A DNA stretch of 41,280 bases from Actinomycetota bacterium (GTDB lineage: Bacteria > Actinomycetota > Actinomycetes > Nanopelagicales > Nanopelagicaceae). Below, one piece after another: positions 1 through 8,421 of this stretch. The position numbers and the translations under genes were made by a program. Below the pieces are notes generated by a model. The model was not told the origin of the DNA and ran no database searches. It saw only the letters and a program-made list of their open reading frames with translations. Positions within the stretch are counted from its first letter, which is position 1, and each line of letters opens with the position of its first letter. Location of the stretch: NCBI GenBank assembly GCA_009698295.1, contig WLQO01000001.1, positions 1-41,280 of the forward strand, in the 5' to 3' direction.

Positions 1-1
1 G

Positions 2-61
2 GCGGCCATGACAGCGAAATCAAGAGTAATCGCTGATGAAATATTGAACGCACTTGCGTAG
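2..61 (+). CDS. C-terminal end of upstream gene, possibly pyrF
   Basis: Of the three forward frames at the left edge, only frame 2 is open, for 19 codons, to a TAG at 59-61. It reads AAMTAKSRVIADEILNALA, an Ala-rich helical tail. In actinobacteria the gene before mihF/gmk is commonly pyrF, orotidine-5'-phosphate decarboxylase, and the tail is compatible with that. It is too short to identify by sequence, so the name is inference from gene order. Its stop codon is also the first part of the -10 hexamer of the next gene. Confidence 0.4.
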   Translation, partial: AAMTAKSRVIADEILNALA

Positions 62-64
62 AGT
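59..64 (+). promoter_or_regulatory. -10 element of a leaderless promoter for mIHF-gmk
   Basis: TAGAGT, then six bases, then the ATG at 71. No Shine-Dalgarno sequence precedes the start. Transcription would begin on or next to the A of the ATG. The hexamer overlaps the stop codon of the upstream gene. Confidence 0.6.
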
Positions 65-70
65 TAAATA

Positions 71-946
71 ATGCCGATTCCGCCTAAATTAACCGCTGAA
101 CAACGAGCGGCTGCGCTGGCAAAATCAACAGCTGCGCGGCAAGTTAGAGCAGCCACAAAGGCGCGCGTCAAAAGTGGTGAGGTCTCGCTCTCCGCAGTCT
201 TTGAATTGGCGAAGAGCGATGAAGCGATTGCAAAAATGCGCGTGGTCGAATTACTGGAATCTTTCTCCGGTGTTGGAAAAGTTCGAGCAATTGCAACCTT
301 GGATCGTTTGCAAATTTCACAAACTAGGCGCATTCAGGGGCTGGGGGTTGCGCAAAGACAGAGTCTGCTACGCGAATTTCCAGATCGCATAGCTGCAGCA
401 CAGAGAGGAAAGTTACTTGTGCTTTCAGGGCCTGGGGGAGTTGGTAAGAGCACTGTTGCAAAAGCCTTACGTGAGACAAATACCTTTTGGGTGAGTATTT
501 CTGCCACCACTCGTCAAGCACGACATAATGAAGTCGACGGCGTGGATTATTACTTTTATAGCGATAGTGAATTTGATAACGCAATAAAGTCAGCGCTTTT
601 TCTTGAATGGGCAGAATTTGCGGGCAATCGTTATGGAACTCCGCGCAAGGCGGTTGAAGATGCGTTGCGCGATGGCAGAAATGTACTTCTCGAAATCGAG
701 ATTGCAGGTGCGAAACAAGTAAAAGAGAGCGCGCCAGAGGCGATACTGGTTTTTCTTCAACCACCATCATGGGAAGAATTGGTCTCTCGTTTAGAAGGAC
801 GCGGTACCGATTCTCCTGAGAGGCGAGCAGCGCGCCTTGCTTTGGCACAGGAAGAACTTGCACAGGCAGGGTTATTTGACCTTTCGCTCGTAAATGAGCG
901 AGTAGAAGAGGTTGTCGAACGCCTGATAGGATTGACCAATAATTAG
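71..946 (+). CDS. gmk: Fused integration host factor (mIHF) - guanylate kinase
   Basis: One uninterrupted 291-residue protein holds two parts that are separate genes in most actinobacteria. Residues 1 to about 103 match mIHF, the actinobacterial nucleoid protein: a basic Ala-rich N-terminal helix, the helix-hairpin-helix segment SGVGKVRA (66-73) and the RRIQGLG stretch near 87. From about residue 112 it is guanylate kinase (GMP + ATP to GDP + ADP): P-loop GPGGVGKS (120-127), GMP-binding segment ATTRQAR (145-151), VDGVDYYF (155-162) and GNRYGTP (175-181). The kinase part, about 180 residues, has normal family length, so neither half looks truncated. A weak alternative is internal initiation at GTG 419 behind AGAGGA, but that would remove the first beta strand before the P-loop. 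It is followed by rpoZ, as in other actinobacteria. Confidence 0.92.
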   Translation: MPIPPKLTAEQRAAALAKSTAARQVRAATKARVKSGEVSLSAVFELAKSDEAIAKMRVVELLESFSGVGKVRAIATLDRLQISQTRRIQGLGVAQRQSLLREFPDRIAAAQRGKLLVLSGPGGVGKSTVAKALRETNTFWVSISATTRQARHNEVDGVDYYFYSDSEFDNAIKSALFLEWAEFAGNRYGTPRKAVEDALRDGRNVLLEIEIAGAKQVKESAPEAILVFLQPPSWEELVSRLEGRGTDSPERRAARLALAQEELAQAGLFDLSLVNERVEEVVERLIGLTNN

Positions 947-976
947 TTCTTTTAAACCGTAATTTCGCACGTACCC

Positions 977-982
977 AGGAGG
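977..982 (+). promoter_or_regulatory. Strong ribosome binding site of rpoZ
   Basis: A perfect AGGAGG lies five bases before the rpoZ ATG at 988. It is the clearest Shine-Dalgarno sequence seen in a window where many starts have none, suggesting that rpoZ is translated from inside a longer transcript. Confidence 0.75.
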
Positions 983-987
983 TCCAA

Positions 988-1236
988 ATGGACGGAATCA
1001 CTAACCCACCAATCGACGAACTACTCGATAAGAGCGGTTCTAAGTACAGCTTGGTGCTCTATGCGGCAAAGCGCGCTCGTCAGATCAACGCTTATTACTC
1101 ACAACTAGGTGAAGGCCTCCTTGAGTATGTTGGTCCACTGGTTGAAACACATGTTCACGAGAAGCCACTGTCGATTGCACTTCGCGAGATCAATGAAGGT
1201 CTCTTGACGATCGAAAATCTCGAACCAACAGCGTAA
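988..1236 (+). CDS. rpoZ: DNA-directed RNA polymerase subunit omega
   Basis: This 82-residue protein has the actinobacterial omega features: an N-terminal PPIDELL segment, then SKYSLVLYAAKRARQIN (residues about 18-34), the conserved helix that contacts beta'. A segment near EYVGPLVE and a C-terminal tail that includes KPLSIALREI follow. Omega assists folding and assembly of beta' in core RNA polymerase. It lies 41 bp after the mIHF-gmk fusion and just before coaBC, the usual actinobacterial order. The start is fixed by a perfect AGGAGG. Confidence 0.95.
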   Translation: MDGITNPPIDELLDKSGSKYSLVLYAAKRARQINAYYSQLGEGLLEYVGPLVETHVHEKPLSIALREINEGLLTIENLEPTA

Positions 1237-1260
1237 GAATCCACTCACACCCTTAAAAAA

Positions 1261-2457
1261 ATGGCCAAAGTTCGAGAAGTAATTCTCGGGGTTGGCGGTG
1301 GTATTGCTGCCTATAAGTCGTGTGATTTGTTGCGGCGGTTACAAGATCGCGGCTATCAAATAACTGTAGTGCCAACTCCTTCAAGTTTAAATTTTGTCGG
1401 AACGGCTACTTGGGAAGCGCTTTCTCATCGCGCGGTAACTACTCAAGTTTGGGAGAGAGTAGATGAGGTACGACATATCTCCTTAGCTGATCAAGCCGAT
1501 GCGCTCATAATTGCACCAGCAACTGCTGACCTAATTGCACGAATAGCAGCAGGGCGCGCTGATGATTTACTTACCAATTTAATTCTTGCAATAAGCGTTC
1601 CAGTTTTGATAGTTCCGGCGATGCACCCGCAGATGTGGCTGGATCCAGCGACGCAGGCGAATGTAAATACATTACGCGAACGTGGATTCAAGGTGATGGA
1701 GCCAGCAGTCGGAAGGCTAACCGGAGATGATTTCGGCCAGGGGAGATTTCCAGAGACGGCTGCGATCATCCAAGAATTTGAAGATGTACTTAATATCAAG
1801 AAAGATTTTTTAGATAAGAACGTTCTTATTACTGCTGGCGGAACGCGCGAAGCGATCGATCCGGTGCGGTATATCGGCAATCGATCGAGTGGACGTCAGG
1901 GTGCAGCGGTTGCTCGTGCTGCGCGCGATCGTGGCGCTCATGTCAAGATGATCTTTGCCAATCCTCAGCTTTCGGCGGAAGAGATCGCCACATTAGATGG
2001 CATTGAAATATTGAAGGTCGAAACTGCGACCCAGATGCATAGCGTTTTGGAAGTCGAATTTCCGAAGACAGATTTACTGGTGATGAGTGCGGCGGTAGCA
2101 GATGCCAGGCCTTCAAAGTATTCAGAAGGCAAGATTAAGAAGGGTGAGCTTCGAGATATCGCGCTGGTTGAGAACCCAGATCTCTTGAAATCAATCGCTA
2201 ATTTGCGTAAAGACCAGATCGTTATCGCATTTGCAGCCGAGACCAGTAACGACTTGATAGCGGCAGAGGCGAAAAGAGTGGCTAAGGGCGCTAATATTCT
2301 CTATCTCAACAACGTATCAAATGGCGCTATCTTCGGATCGCTAGATACGGAAGGTTTTATCATCACGAGCAATGGCGCTCATATTCCAGTTCCGTCAACT
2401 AGCAAAGACACGCTCGCCGAGTTATTGCTGGACCAGGCTTTAAACCAGTTAGGTTGA
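1261..2457 (+). CDS. coaBC: Bifunctional phosphopantothenoylcysteine decarboxylase / phosphopantothenate-cysteine ligase
   Basis: This 398-residue enzyme carries out two steps of coenzyme A synthesis: CTP-dependent joining of cysteine to 4'-phosphopantothenate, and FMN-dependent decarboxylation. The N-terminal CoaC half shows GGGIAAYKS (about 12-20) and VPAMHPQMW, the actinobacterial form of the PAMNxxM motif with His in place of Asn. The C-terminal CoaB half shows GGTREAIDPVRYIGNRSSG and MSAAVADARPSKYSEGKIKK. It follows rpoZ by 24 bp and ends four bases before metK. Its start has only an A-run upstream and no clear ribosome site. Confidence 0.95.
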   Translation: MAKVREVILGVGGGIAAYKSCDLLRRLQDRGYQITVVPTPSSLNFVGTATWEALSHRAVTTQVWERVDEVRHISLADQADALIIAPATADLIARIAAGRADDLLTNLILAISVPVLIVPAMHPQMWLDPATQANVNTLRERGFKVMEPAVGRLTGDDFGQGRFPETAAIIQEFEDVLNIKKDFLDKNVLITAGGTREAIDPVRYIGNRSSGRQGAAVARAARDRGAHVKMIFANPQLSAEEIATLDGIEILKVETATQMHSVLEVEFPKTDLLVMSAAVADARPSKYSEGKIKKGELRDIALVENPDLLKSIANLRKDQIVIAFAAETSNDLIAAEAKRVAKGANILYLNNVSNGAIFGSLDTEGFIITSNGAHIPVPSTSKDTLAELLLDQALNQLG

Positions 2458-2461
2458 TCCA

Positions 2462-3652
2462 ATGTCAAAACGTCTCTTTACCTCAGAATCAGTCACCGAA
2501 GGCCATCCAGATAAGATCGCAGATCAGATTTCAGATGCGATTTTAGATTCACTTTTATCGCAGGATTCTTCTAGTCGCGTCGCTGTCGAAACGCTGATCA
2601 CAACAGGACAGGTTCACGTTGCAGGTGAAGTAACAACCAATGGTTATGCGGATGTAATGGGAATCGTTCGTGACACCGTAATCGGAATTGGATACGACTC
2701 ATCAGTTAAAGGTTTTGACGGTAATAGCTGTGGTGTTTCAATTTCTATCGGACAACAATCGCAAGATATCGCCCAAGGCGTCGATGATGCCTACGAAAAT
2801 CGGGTGGCCTCATCTGTAGATCCACTTGACCTACAGGGTGCGGGTGACCAAGGTTTGATGTTTGGCTACGCCTGCGACGATACAAAAGAGTTGATGCCAT
2901 TACCTATTTGGTTGGCACATGAACTTGCCCAACAACTTTCTGCAGTCCGCAAATCTGGAGCGCTACCGTATCTTCGCCCTGATGGAAAAACACAAGTGAC
3001 CATTGAATATGATGGCGATAAAGCGGTGGCGCTAGATACCGTTGTGATCTCTAGTCAACATGCAGAAGAAGTCGATGTGGCGAAAAAGCTGACCCCCGAG
3101 ATTATTGAATTCGTCATCGAACCTGTACTGGCAAAGATTGATCTACCGCGTAAAGATATGCGAACTTTGATCAACCCAACCGGTCGATTTGTAATTGGTG
3201 GCCCCATGGGAGATGCCGGTTTAACTGGCCGCAAGATTATTGTCGACACATACGGTGGAATGGCGCGCCATGGTGGTGGAGCTTTCTCCGGTAAGGATCC
3301 TTCAAAGGTTGATCGCTCAGCAGCATATGCAATGCGTTGGGTTGCCAAGAACGTTGTGGCGGCAGGTTTAGCGCGACGATGCGAAGTACAGGTTGCATAT
3401 GCAATTGGTAAGGCACAACCCGTTGGTGTATTTGTCGAAACTTTCGGTACTGAAACCGTTCCGGTGCAAAGAATCCAAGATGCTGTGACGACAGTCTTTG
3501 ATCTGCGTCCTGCCGCAATTATTCGCGATCTGAATTTATTGCGTCCGATCTACTCTCAAACCGCTGCTTATGGCCACTTCGGGCGCGAACTACCCAACTT
3601 CACGTGGGAAGCAACTACGCGAGTCGAGCAACTTCGCGCAGCTGTTAATTAG
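2462..3652 (+). CDS. metK: S-adenosylmethionine synthetase
   Basis: This 396-residue protein of normal family length makes AdoMet from methionine and ATP. Visible signatures are EGHPDKIADQISDAILD near the N-terminus, GAGDQGLMFGYA in the middle, and the phosphate-binding GGGAFSGKDPSKVDRSAAY. The start lies four bases after the coaBC stop, so the gene is part of an operon. No SAM riboswitch can fit there. Its product feeds the methyltransferases in this window (RsmB, TrmI) and connects with MetH. Confidence 0.97.
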   Translation: MSKRLFTSESVTEGHPDKIADQISDAILDSLLSQDSSSRVAVETLITTGQVHVAGEVTTNGYADVMGIVRDTVIGIGYDSSVKGFDGNSCGVSISIGQQSQDIAQGVDDAYENRVASSVDPLDLQGAGDQGLMFGYACDDTKELMPLPIWLAHELAQQLSAVRKSGALPYLRPDGKTQVTIEYDGDKAVALDTVVISSQHAEEVDVAKKLTPEIIEFVIEPVLAKIDLPRKDMRTLINPTGRFVIGGPMGDAGLTGRKIIVDTYGGMARHGGGAFSGKDPSKVDRSAAYAMRWVAKNVVAAGLARRCEVQVAYAIGKAQPVGVFVETFGTETVPVQRIQDAVTTVFDLRPAAIIRDLNLLRPIYSQTAAYGHFGRELPNFTWEATTRVEQLRAAVN

Positions 3653-3667
3653 TTCCAAGGGTCAGCC

Positions 3668-5545
3668 GTGTCTACTGCGCGGCCGCTTCGCCTCAAAACC
3701 GAGACGGCAAAACGTGTCGAAAAGATTGCGGCTGATTTCGCTCCTGTAGCCAAGGTTTGGGTCGACAATTCGCTACCTCACTTAGACGGTTTTTATAACT
3801 ACCTAATCCCAGCCCGTATGGATAATGAAGTTCGGGTCGGAATACGTATCAGCGTCGATTTTGCAGGTCGAGAAGTTGAAGCCTTAGTTGTACAAAGAGG
3901 CGGAGAAAGCTCAACGGCGGGATTAAAATTTATTACCAAAGTTCTCTCGCCGAACGTTGTTGCACCACAAGGTCTTTTGGATCTGGTGGATAAAGCTTGT
4001 CGTCGTTGGATAGCACATCCTTACGACTTCATTCGCAGCGCTGTGCCGCCACGCGTTGCGGGTATAGATAAGAGTTATGTGCGAGCAGATAATGAGAGAA
4101 ATGAAGAGAATGCGCGAGGCGGTAGCCAAACTTTTATACATATACAGCCCTATGAAGATGCAATTGAGAAGCTAGCAGAATTTGCATTGCAGAAAGTTAA
4201 ATCCGGGTCAATTTTAATAATCACTCCAGAGGAAAGAGAGTTGCAGCGCTTAGCGCAATTATTAGGCGAGAAGGCATGCATCCTGTCAGGATCTCTTAGT
4301 CGAAGTGAGCGATATGAGAACTACCTGCGCAGTATTAATACTTCGAAGTTGATTACAATTGGCACTAGGAGCGCAATCTTTGCCTACCCGCCTGATTTAA
4401 AAACCATCGTTATCTTCCGTGAAGGCGCTCAGTCGCATTACGAACCACGATCACCAGGGTGGAACACTAGGGATTTAGCGCTAATGCGTGCAGAACAAAG
4501 TGGTTGTGAGCTTTTCTTCGTCGGTTATTCTCCTGCTCTGGAAACAGGGCTAATGATTGATCGTGGCGAAATGAAATTCTTAGGCAAGAGCAATCGCCTT
4601 AAAGTTAGCAATTTTGAGCAGGCCAATGGTGAATTATTGCCAAATCGCATCTTTGCTCCGATTCGTAAAGCGCTAAATACTGGTCCCGTCCTGTTTCTAG
4701 TTCCACGTAAAGGATATGCAAGTTCGCTTATGTGCAAGAAATGTCGCAATATCGCCGCTTGTGACTGCGGAGGCAAGCTGTTAAGACGTAAAGCAAATTC
4801 CAGCCCAGAATGTTTGTTGTGCGGCAAGTTCTATCCATCTTTAAAATGTCGTTGGTGTCAAAGCGATGTGATGACAGCTTTAGGTCGCGGTGGTGAGCGC
4901 CATACGGAAGAGATCGGACGAGCCTTTCCGAGCCTTCCAACATACTTTTCTAGCGCAGAATCGCATCTTGATGTTTTACCAAATACGCCAGCCTTGGTAA
5001 TCGCAACCGCTGGTATGGAACCGAGGGTCAACGGTGGATATGCAGCGGTAGTTCTGCTCGAAGGCGATTCTTTCTTCTCGTATTCGGATTTGCGTGCGCA
5101 AGAACGTGCCCGTGAAACCTTCTTTGCTGCCGCAGCGCATGTGAGCAGCAAAGGTGAAGTTCTCACCGTTATAAATTCTTCAAATCCAATAACTTCATCT
5201 TTAACGCAATGGAATCCTAAGACAATGACGATGCGTGAACTTTCTGAACTACAAGAGGTGAACCTTCCTCCGTACGCCAGAGCGATTGCGTTAGAAGTAG
5301 AAAGTTCTGAAGCGACAACGATTGTGGCCGGATTGAAGAAGGCCTTGCTGGAGAAGCGATTGCCGGATAGCACCAAGATTATGGGTCCTGCGCAGCGCAA
5401 TGGAACTATTTCACGGATTCTTATCACTGCAAATTTGCGGGAGAGCGATTTACTGCTCAAATTTATTGGTGAATTTATTCGCCATCGTGCGGTCACAAAA
5501 AAGAAGGCCATCTCCTTACGAGTTGATCCCTACTCGCTGACATAA
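3668..5545 (+). CDS. priA: Primosomal protein N' (PriA), helicase-deficient actinobacterial type
   Basis: This 625-residue protein acts in replication restart. It keeps the N-terminal 3'-DNA-binding domain (WVDNSLPHLDGFYNYLIP). It also keeps the central zinc-binding insertion with paired cysteines (about residues 356-400: MCKKC, CDCGG, CLLCG, CRWCQ) and the C-terminal fold (LPPYARAIALEVE). No Walker A GKT is present, and the DEAH position reads REGAQ, so ATP-driven unwinding is not expected. This degeneracy is known for actinobacterial PriA and is not a local defect. The GTG start has AAGGG six bases upstream. The gene lies between metK and def. Confidence 0.93.
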   Translation: MSTARPLRLKTETAKRVEKIAADFAPVAKVWVDNSLPHLDGFYNYLIPARMDNEVRVGIRISVDFAGREVEALVVQRGGESSTAGLKFITKVLSPNVVAPQGLLDLVDKACRRWIAHPYDFIRSAVPPRVAGIDKSYVRADNERNEENARGGSQTFIHIQPYEDAIEKLAEFALQKVKSGSILIITPEERELQRLAQLLGEKACILSGSLSRSERYENYLRSINTSKLITIGTRSAIFAYPPDLKTIVIFREGAQSHYEPRSPGWNTRDLALMRAEQSGCELFFVGYSPALETGLMIDRGEMKFLGKSNRLKVSNFEQANGELLPNRIFAPIRKALNTGPVLFLVPRKGYASSLMCKKCRNIAACDCGGKLLRRKANSSPECLLCGKFYPSLKCRWCQSDVMTALGRGGERHTEEIGRAFPSLPTYFSSAESHLDVLPNTPALVIATAGMEPRVNGGYAAVVLLEGDSFFSYSDLRAQERARETFFAAAAHVSSKGEVLTVINSSNPITSSLTQWNPKTMTMRELSELQEVNLPPYARAIALEVESSEATTIVAGLKKALLEKRLPDSTKIMGPAQRNGTISRILITANLRESDLLLKFIGEFIRHRAVTKKKAISLRVDPYSLT

Positions 5546-5564
5546 TTTAGTTGCGCCTCTAGGC

Positions 5565-5570
5565 TAGACT
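5565..5570 (+). promoter_or_regulatory. -10 element of a leaderless promoter for def
   Basis: TAGACT, then six bases, then the ATG at 5577, with no Shine-Dalgarno sequence. The arrangement is the same as at the other leaderless starts listed here. Confidence 0.6.
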
Positions 5571-5576
5571 TACCTC

Positions 5577-6137
5577 ATGCCAATTCAACCAATCAGATTA
5601 TTTGGCGATCCAGTCCTTACAAGCCCAGCGCGTGAAGTTGTTGATTTTGATAAAGAGTTACGAACGCTGGTGGCAGATTTAACGGACACGATGCTAGAAG
5701 CCCCTGGAGTAGGACTTGCCGCGCCACAAATTGGTGTTGGGCTGCGCGTATTTGTTTGGGATATCGATGAAGCTTTGGGGCATCTAATTAATCCCAGTTT
5801 AGATTTAAGCGTTGAGATGCAAGATGGAGAAGAAGGTTGTCTCTCATTTCCTGCACTTAGTTATGAAACTCCACGCGCGTTCCGGGCTGTTGCAAAAGGT
5901 TTCAATATGTATGGAGAGCCGATCACTGTGGAAGGCACAGAGCTTTTAGCGCGTTGTCTGCAACATGAAACTGATCATCTCGACGGAATAGTATTTATCG
6001 ATCGTCTTTCAAAAGAAGATCGCAAATTGGCAATGAAAGAGATTCGCGAATCCGAGTGGTTTAACGCAGCGCAGAATGCGGGCGCAGAACCAACGATCAA
6101 AGTTTCACCCCACGATCTATTCGGCAGAGGCCTTTAG
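5577..6137 (+). CDS. def: Peptide deformylase
   Basis: This 186-residue metalloenzyme removes the formyl group from the N-terminal methionine of new proteins. All three family motifs are present: GVGLAAPQIG (44-53), EEGCLSFP with metal ligand Cys88, and QHETDHLDG with His130 and His134 as ligands and Glu131 as catalytic base. Length is typical. It overlaps fmt by one base (TAGTG), so the enzymes that add and remove the formyl group are translated together. Confidence 0.96.
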   Translation: MPIQPIRLFGDPVLTSPAREVVDFDKELRTLVADLTDTMLEAPGVGLAAPQIGVGLRVFVWDIDEALGHLINPSLDLSVEMQDGEEGCLSFPALSYETPRAFRAVAKGFNMYGEPITVEGTELLARCLQHETDHLDGIVFIDRLSKEDRKLAMKEIRESEWFNAAQNAGAEPTIKVSPHDLFGRGL

Positions 6138-7042
6138 TGCGCATTGCAGTTGCTGCCACGCCTGCAGTAGCAATCCCAACACTGAATGCCTTGCTTCAGT
6201 CCGAGCACGAGTTAATTTATGTGATCACCAGACCTGATGCTCCTGCCGGTCGCGGTCAAACGATGCAATCGAGCCCGGTTGCTCAATGGGGAGAATCAAA
6301 TGGTGTCAAAGTTTTGAAGCCTGATTCCACCACTTCTTTGGGTGAAGTAGTTATGGATTTAGATTTAGTAATAACGATTGGCTATGGAACCCTAATTCCG
6401 CTATCGGTCCTGCAGATTCCGCGATATGGTTTTATAAATTTACATTTCTCACTCTTGCCAAGATGGCGTGGAGCGGCGCCGGTACAACGTGCGATTGAAG
6501 CCGGCGATGGCGTGACGGGAGTTACCGTATTTGCGCTAGATGCCGGTATGGATACCGGACCGGTATATGCCTGCGCACAAATAGCGTTAGATCCTGATGC
6601 GACATCTGCTCAACTTTTTGAAGTACTTGCCGAGTTAGGTATTGCACCAGTTTTAGAAACTTTAGAACTTATCGCCTCGGGACAGTCTCCCGTTGCGCAG
6701 AGCAACGAGGGCGCAACGAGGGCCTACAAATTGAGTAAAGAAGAAGGAAAGATTTCTTGGAGCTCTTCGGCAAATGAGATTAAACGCAAAATCAACGCAT
6801 TTAATCCGAGCCCCGGTGCCTGGTCGAGCTTTCGCGGTCAGGTCATAAAAATTAATCGCGTTATTTCAAGCAGCGAAAAGGTCCCTGCTGGTGCGTTGCT
6901 CTTAGCCAATAAATCAATTTATATTGGAACAAGTACGCAAGCGCTAGAACTAATAGAAGTTACACCTGCCGGCAAGGCGGCAATGCCAGCGACATCATGG
7001 GCAAATGGCGCCCGCATCACCTCAGATGATGTGATGCTCTAG
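6137..7042 (+). CDS. fmt: Methionyl-tRNA formyltransferase
   Basis: This 301-residue enzyme transfers a formyl group from 10-formyltetrahydrofolate to initiator Met-tRNA. The N-terminal catalytic domain shows RPDAPAGRGQ, the folate-binding stretch INLHFSLLPRWRGAAPVQRAI with its SLLPRWRGAAP core, and the DAGMDTGPV loop. The C-terminal OB-like domain contains KINAFNPSPGAW. GTG is the start; it overlaps the def stop by one base and has AGAGG about seven bases upstream. Confidence 0.95.
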   Translation: MRIAVAATPAVAIPTLNALLQSEHELIYVITRPDAPAGRGQTMQSSPVAQWGESNGVKVLKPDSTTSLGEVVMDLDLVITIGYGTLIPLSVLQIPRYGFINLHFSLLPRWRGAAPVQRAIEAGDGVTGVTVFALDAGMDTGPVYACAQIALDPDATSAQLFEVLAELGIAPVLETLELIASGQSPVAQSNEGATRAYKLSKEEGKISWSSSANEIKRKINAFNPSPGAWSSFRGQVIKINRVISSSEKVPAGALLLANKSIYIGTSTQALELIEVTPAGKAAMPATSWANGARITSDDVML

Positions 7043-7044
7043 CC

Positions 7045-8412
7045 ATGGTTGAAGCTAGGCGCAATACTTTTAAGTCACCAAAGCCCGATGCGGTTCGCCT
7101 GTTGGTTTATGACATTTTGCGAGAAGTCAATCGTTCCGATGGCTACTCCAACCTACTTTTACCCCAAGCGCTAACTGGATCCAATTTTGAACAGCGCGAC
7201 AAGGGCTTTGCCACCGAACTTTTATATGGAACTTTAAGAATGCAAGGTCGTCATGATTACATAGCTGCACAAGTGTCGGATCGCCCTTGGAGCGAAGTCG
7301 ATGACGGAATAGTCGACGTAGTGCGTTTAGGAGCTCATCAGTTATTTGAGATGCGCGTTCCATCACATGCAGCTGTATCTGCAACAGTGGAATTGGCACG
7401 CAAAGTTATTGGTGAATCGAAGGCCTCGTTTGTAAATGCTCTCCTGAGAAAGATGAGCGCGAAGAGTTTGGATCAGTGGCTAGAACCGGCACAACAGATA
7501 GCTGATCCAGTCTCTCGTTTAGCGATTATTTACTCACATCCTGAATGGATAGTTTCTGCTTATTACGATCTCTTACGTGATTACCAAGAAGTCGAAGCGC
7601 TACTTTCTGCTAATAATCTTGCAGCGACTCCGACAATCGTTTGGTGGCCGGGAAGATCTAGTGCTGAGGAATTTACAGTTTTAGGAGCAGAACCAACGAA
7701 GTATTCTGAGTATGGTTTTAAATTCGATGGAGTTCCTTCGACCTTAGAAGCGGTACGCCATCGCAGAGCAGGTGTGCAGGATGAAGGCTCTCAACTCGTT
7801 GCACAGATCTTCGCCAAAGTGGCAGCTAAAAATAATGACTGGCTCGATCTTTGTGCCGGCCCTGGTGGCAAAGCAGCGCTTCTTTCATCTTTAGCAAAAG
7901 AGAGCGGCAAAACATTTACTGCAAATGAAATCTCGGCAGCGCGCGCCAAATTGGTTGAACAAGTTATTGGGGGAGCGCGCTTACTTGTCGGTGATGGACG
8001 TGAGATAGATTCGCTTGGAGAGAGTTTTGGAGCGGTGTTGGCGGATGTCCCATGTACTGGTTTAGGAGCGTTGCGAAGGAGGCCAGAAGTACGTTGGCGT
8101 CGTACTGTCGCTGATCTTCGCGAGTTAACGCAGTTACAGCGCGAATTATCCGACGCCGCAATTTCAGTCTTAGCCGACGGTGGAATATTTGGATATGCAA
8201 CCTGCTCACCTCATTTGGCAGAAACCAGCATCGCAGTCAGTGATATTTTGCGTAAGCATCAAGATTTATCCTTAATTGATCTGCAACCTTACTTACCAGC
8301 AGATTTAGATGGCGCTATTCGCGATAAATCACTCTCGTTATGGACGCATCGCCATGAAACAGATGCCATGTTTCTGGCTATATTTCGCAAGAATTCTGCA
8401 GTTGAGAATTAA
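7045..8412 (+). CDS. rsmB: 16S rRNA (cytosine-967-C5)-methyltransferase
   Basis: This 455-residue protein consists of an N-terminal NusB-like RNA-binding domain (about 1-150) followed by a Rossmann methyltransferase domain. Visible motifs are the AdoMet-binding DLCAGPGGKAALL, DVPCTGLGALRRRPEVRWRR with the PC dipeptide, and ATCSPHLAET carrying the second cysteine. In this family one Cys forms the covalent RNA intermediate and the other releases it. It starts two bases after fmt and is followed closely by rpe, matching the fmt-rsmB-rpe order of other actinobacteria. The exact target base is by family. Confidence 0.93.
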   Translation: MVEARRNTFKSPKPDAVRLLVYDILREVNRSDGYSNLLLPQALTGSNFEQRDKGFATELLYGTLRMQGRHDYIAAQVSDRPWSEVDDGIVDVVRLGAHQLFEMRVPSHAAVSATVELARKVIGESKASFVNALLRKMSAKSLDQWLEPAQQIADPVSRLAIIYSHPEWIVSAYYDLLRDYQEVEALLSANNLAATPTIVWWPGRSSAEEFTVLGAEPTKYSEYGFKFDGVPSTLEAVRHRRAGVQDEGSQLVAQIFAKVAAKNNDWLDLCAGPGGKAALLSSLAKESGKTFTANEISAARAKLVEQVIGGARLLVGDGREIDSLGESFGAVLADVPCTGLGALRRRPEVRWRRTVADLRELTQLQRELSDAAISVLADGGIFGYATCSPHLAETSIAVSDILRKHQDLSLIDLQPYLPADLDGAIRDKSLSLWTHRHETDAMFLAIFRKNSAVEN

Positions 8413-8415
8413 GAT
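8410..8415 (+). promoter_or_regulatory. -10 element of a leaderless promoter for rpe
   Basis: TAAGAT, then six bases, then the ATG at 8422. The first three bases are also the rsmB stop codon, so the stop and promoter share sequence. Confidence 0.55.
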
Positions 8416-8421
8416 ACTTCT

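Noticed and set aside
324..1001. A 225-codon open frame on the - strand across the mIHF-gmk gene and the rpoZ start
   Set aside because: It is antisense to two clear genes, shows no recognisable domain, and its composition follows the complementary codons.
2440..2475. SAM riboswitch before metK
   Set aside because: Only four bases separate coaBC and metK.
4858..5511. A 217-codon open frame on the - strand inside priA
   Set aside because: It lies wholly antisense to a conserved coding region and has a low-complexity Ser/Arg/Ala composition, typical of shadow frames.
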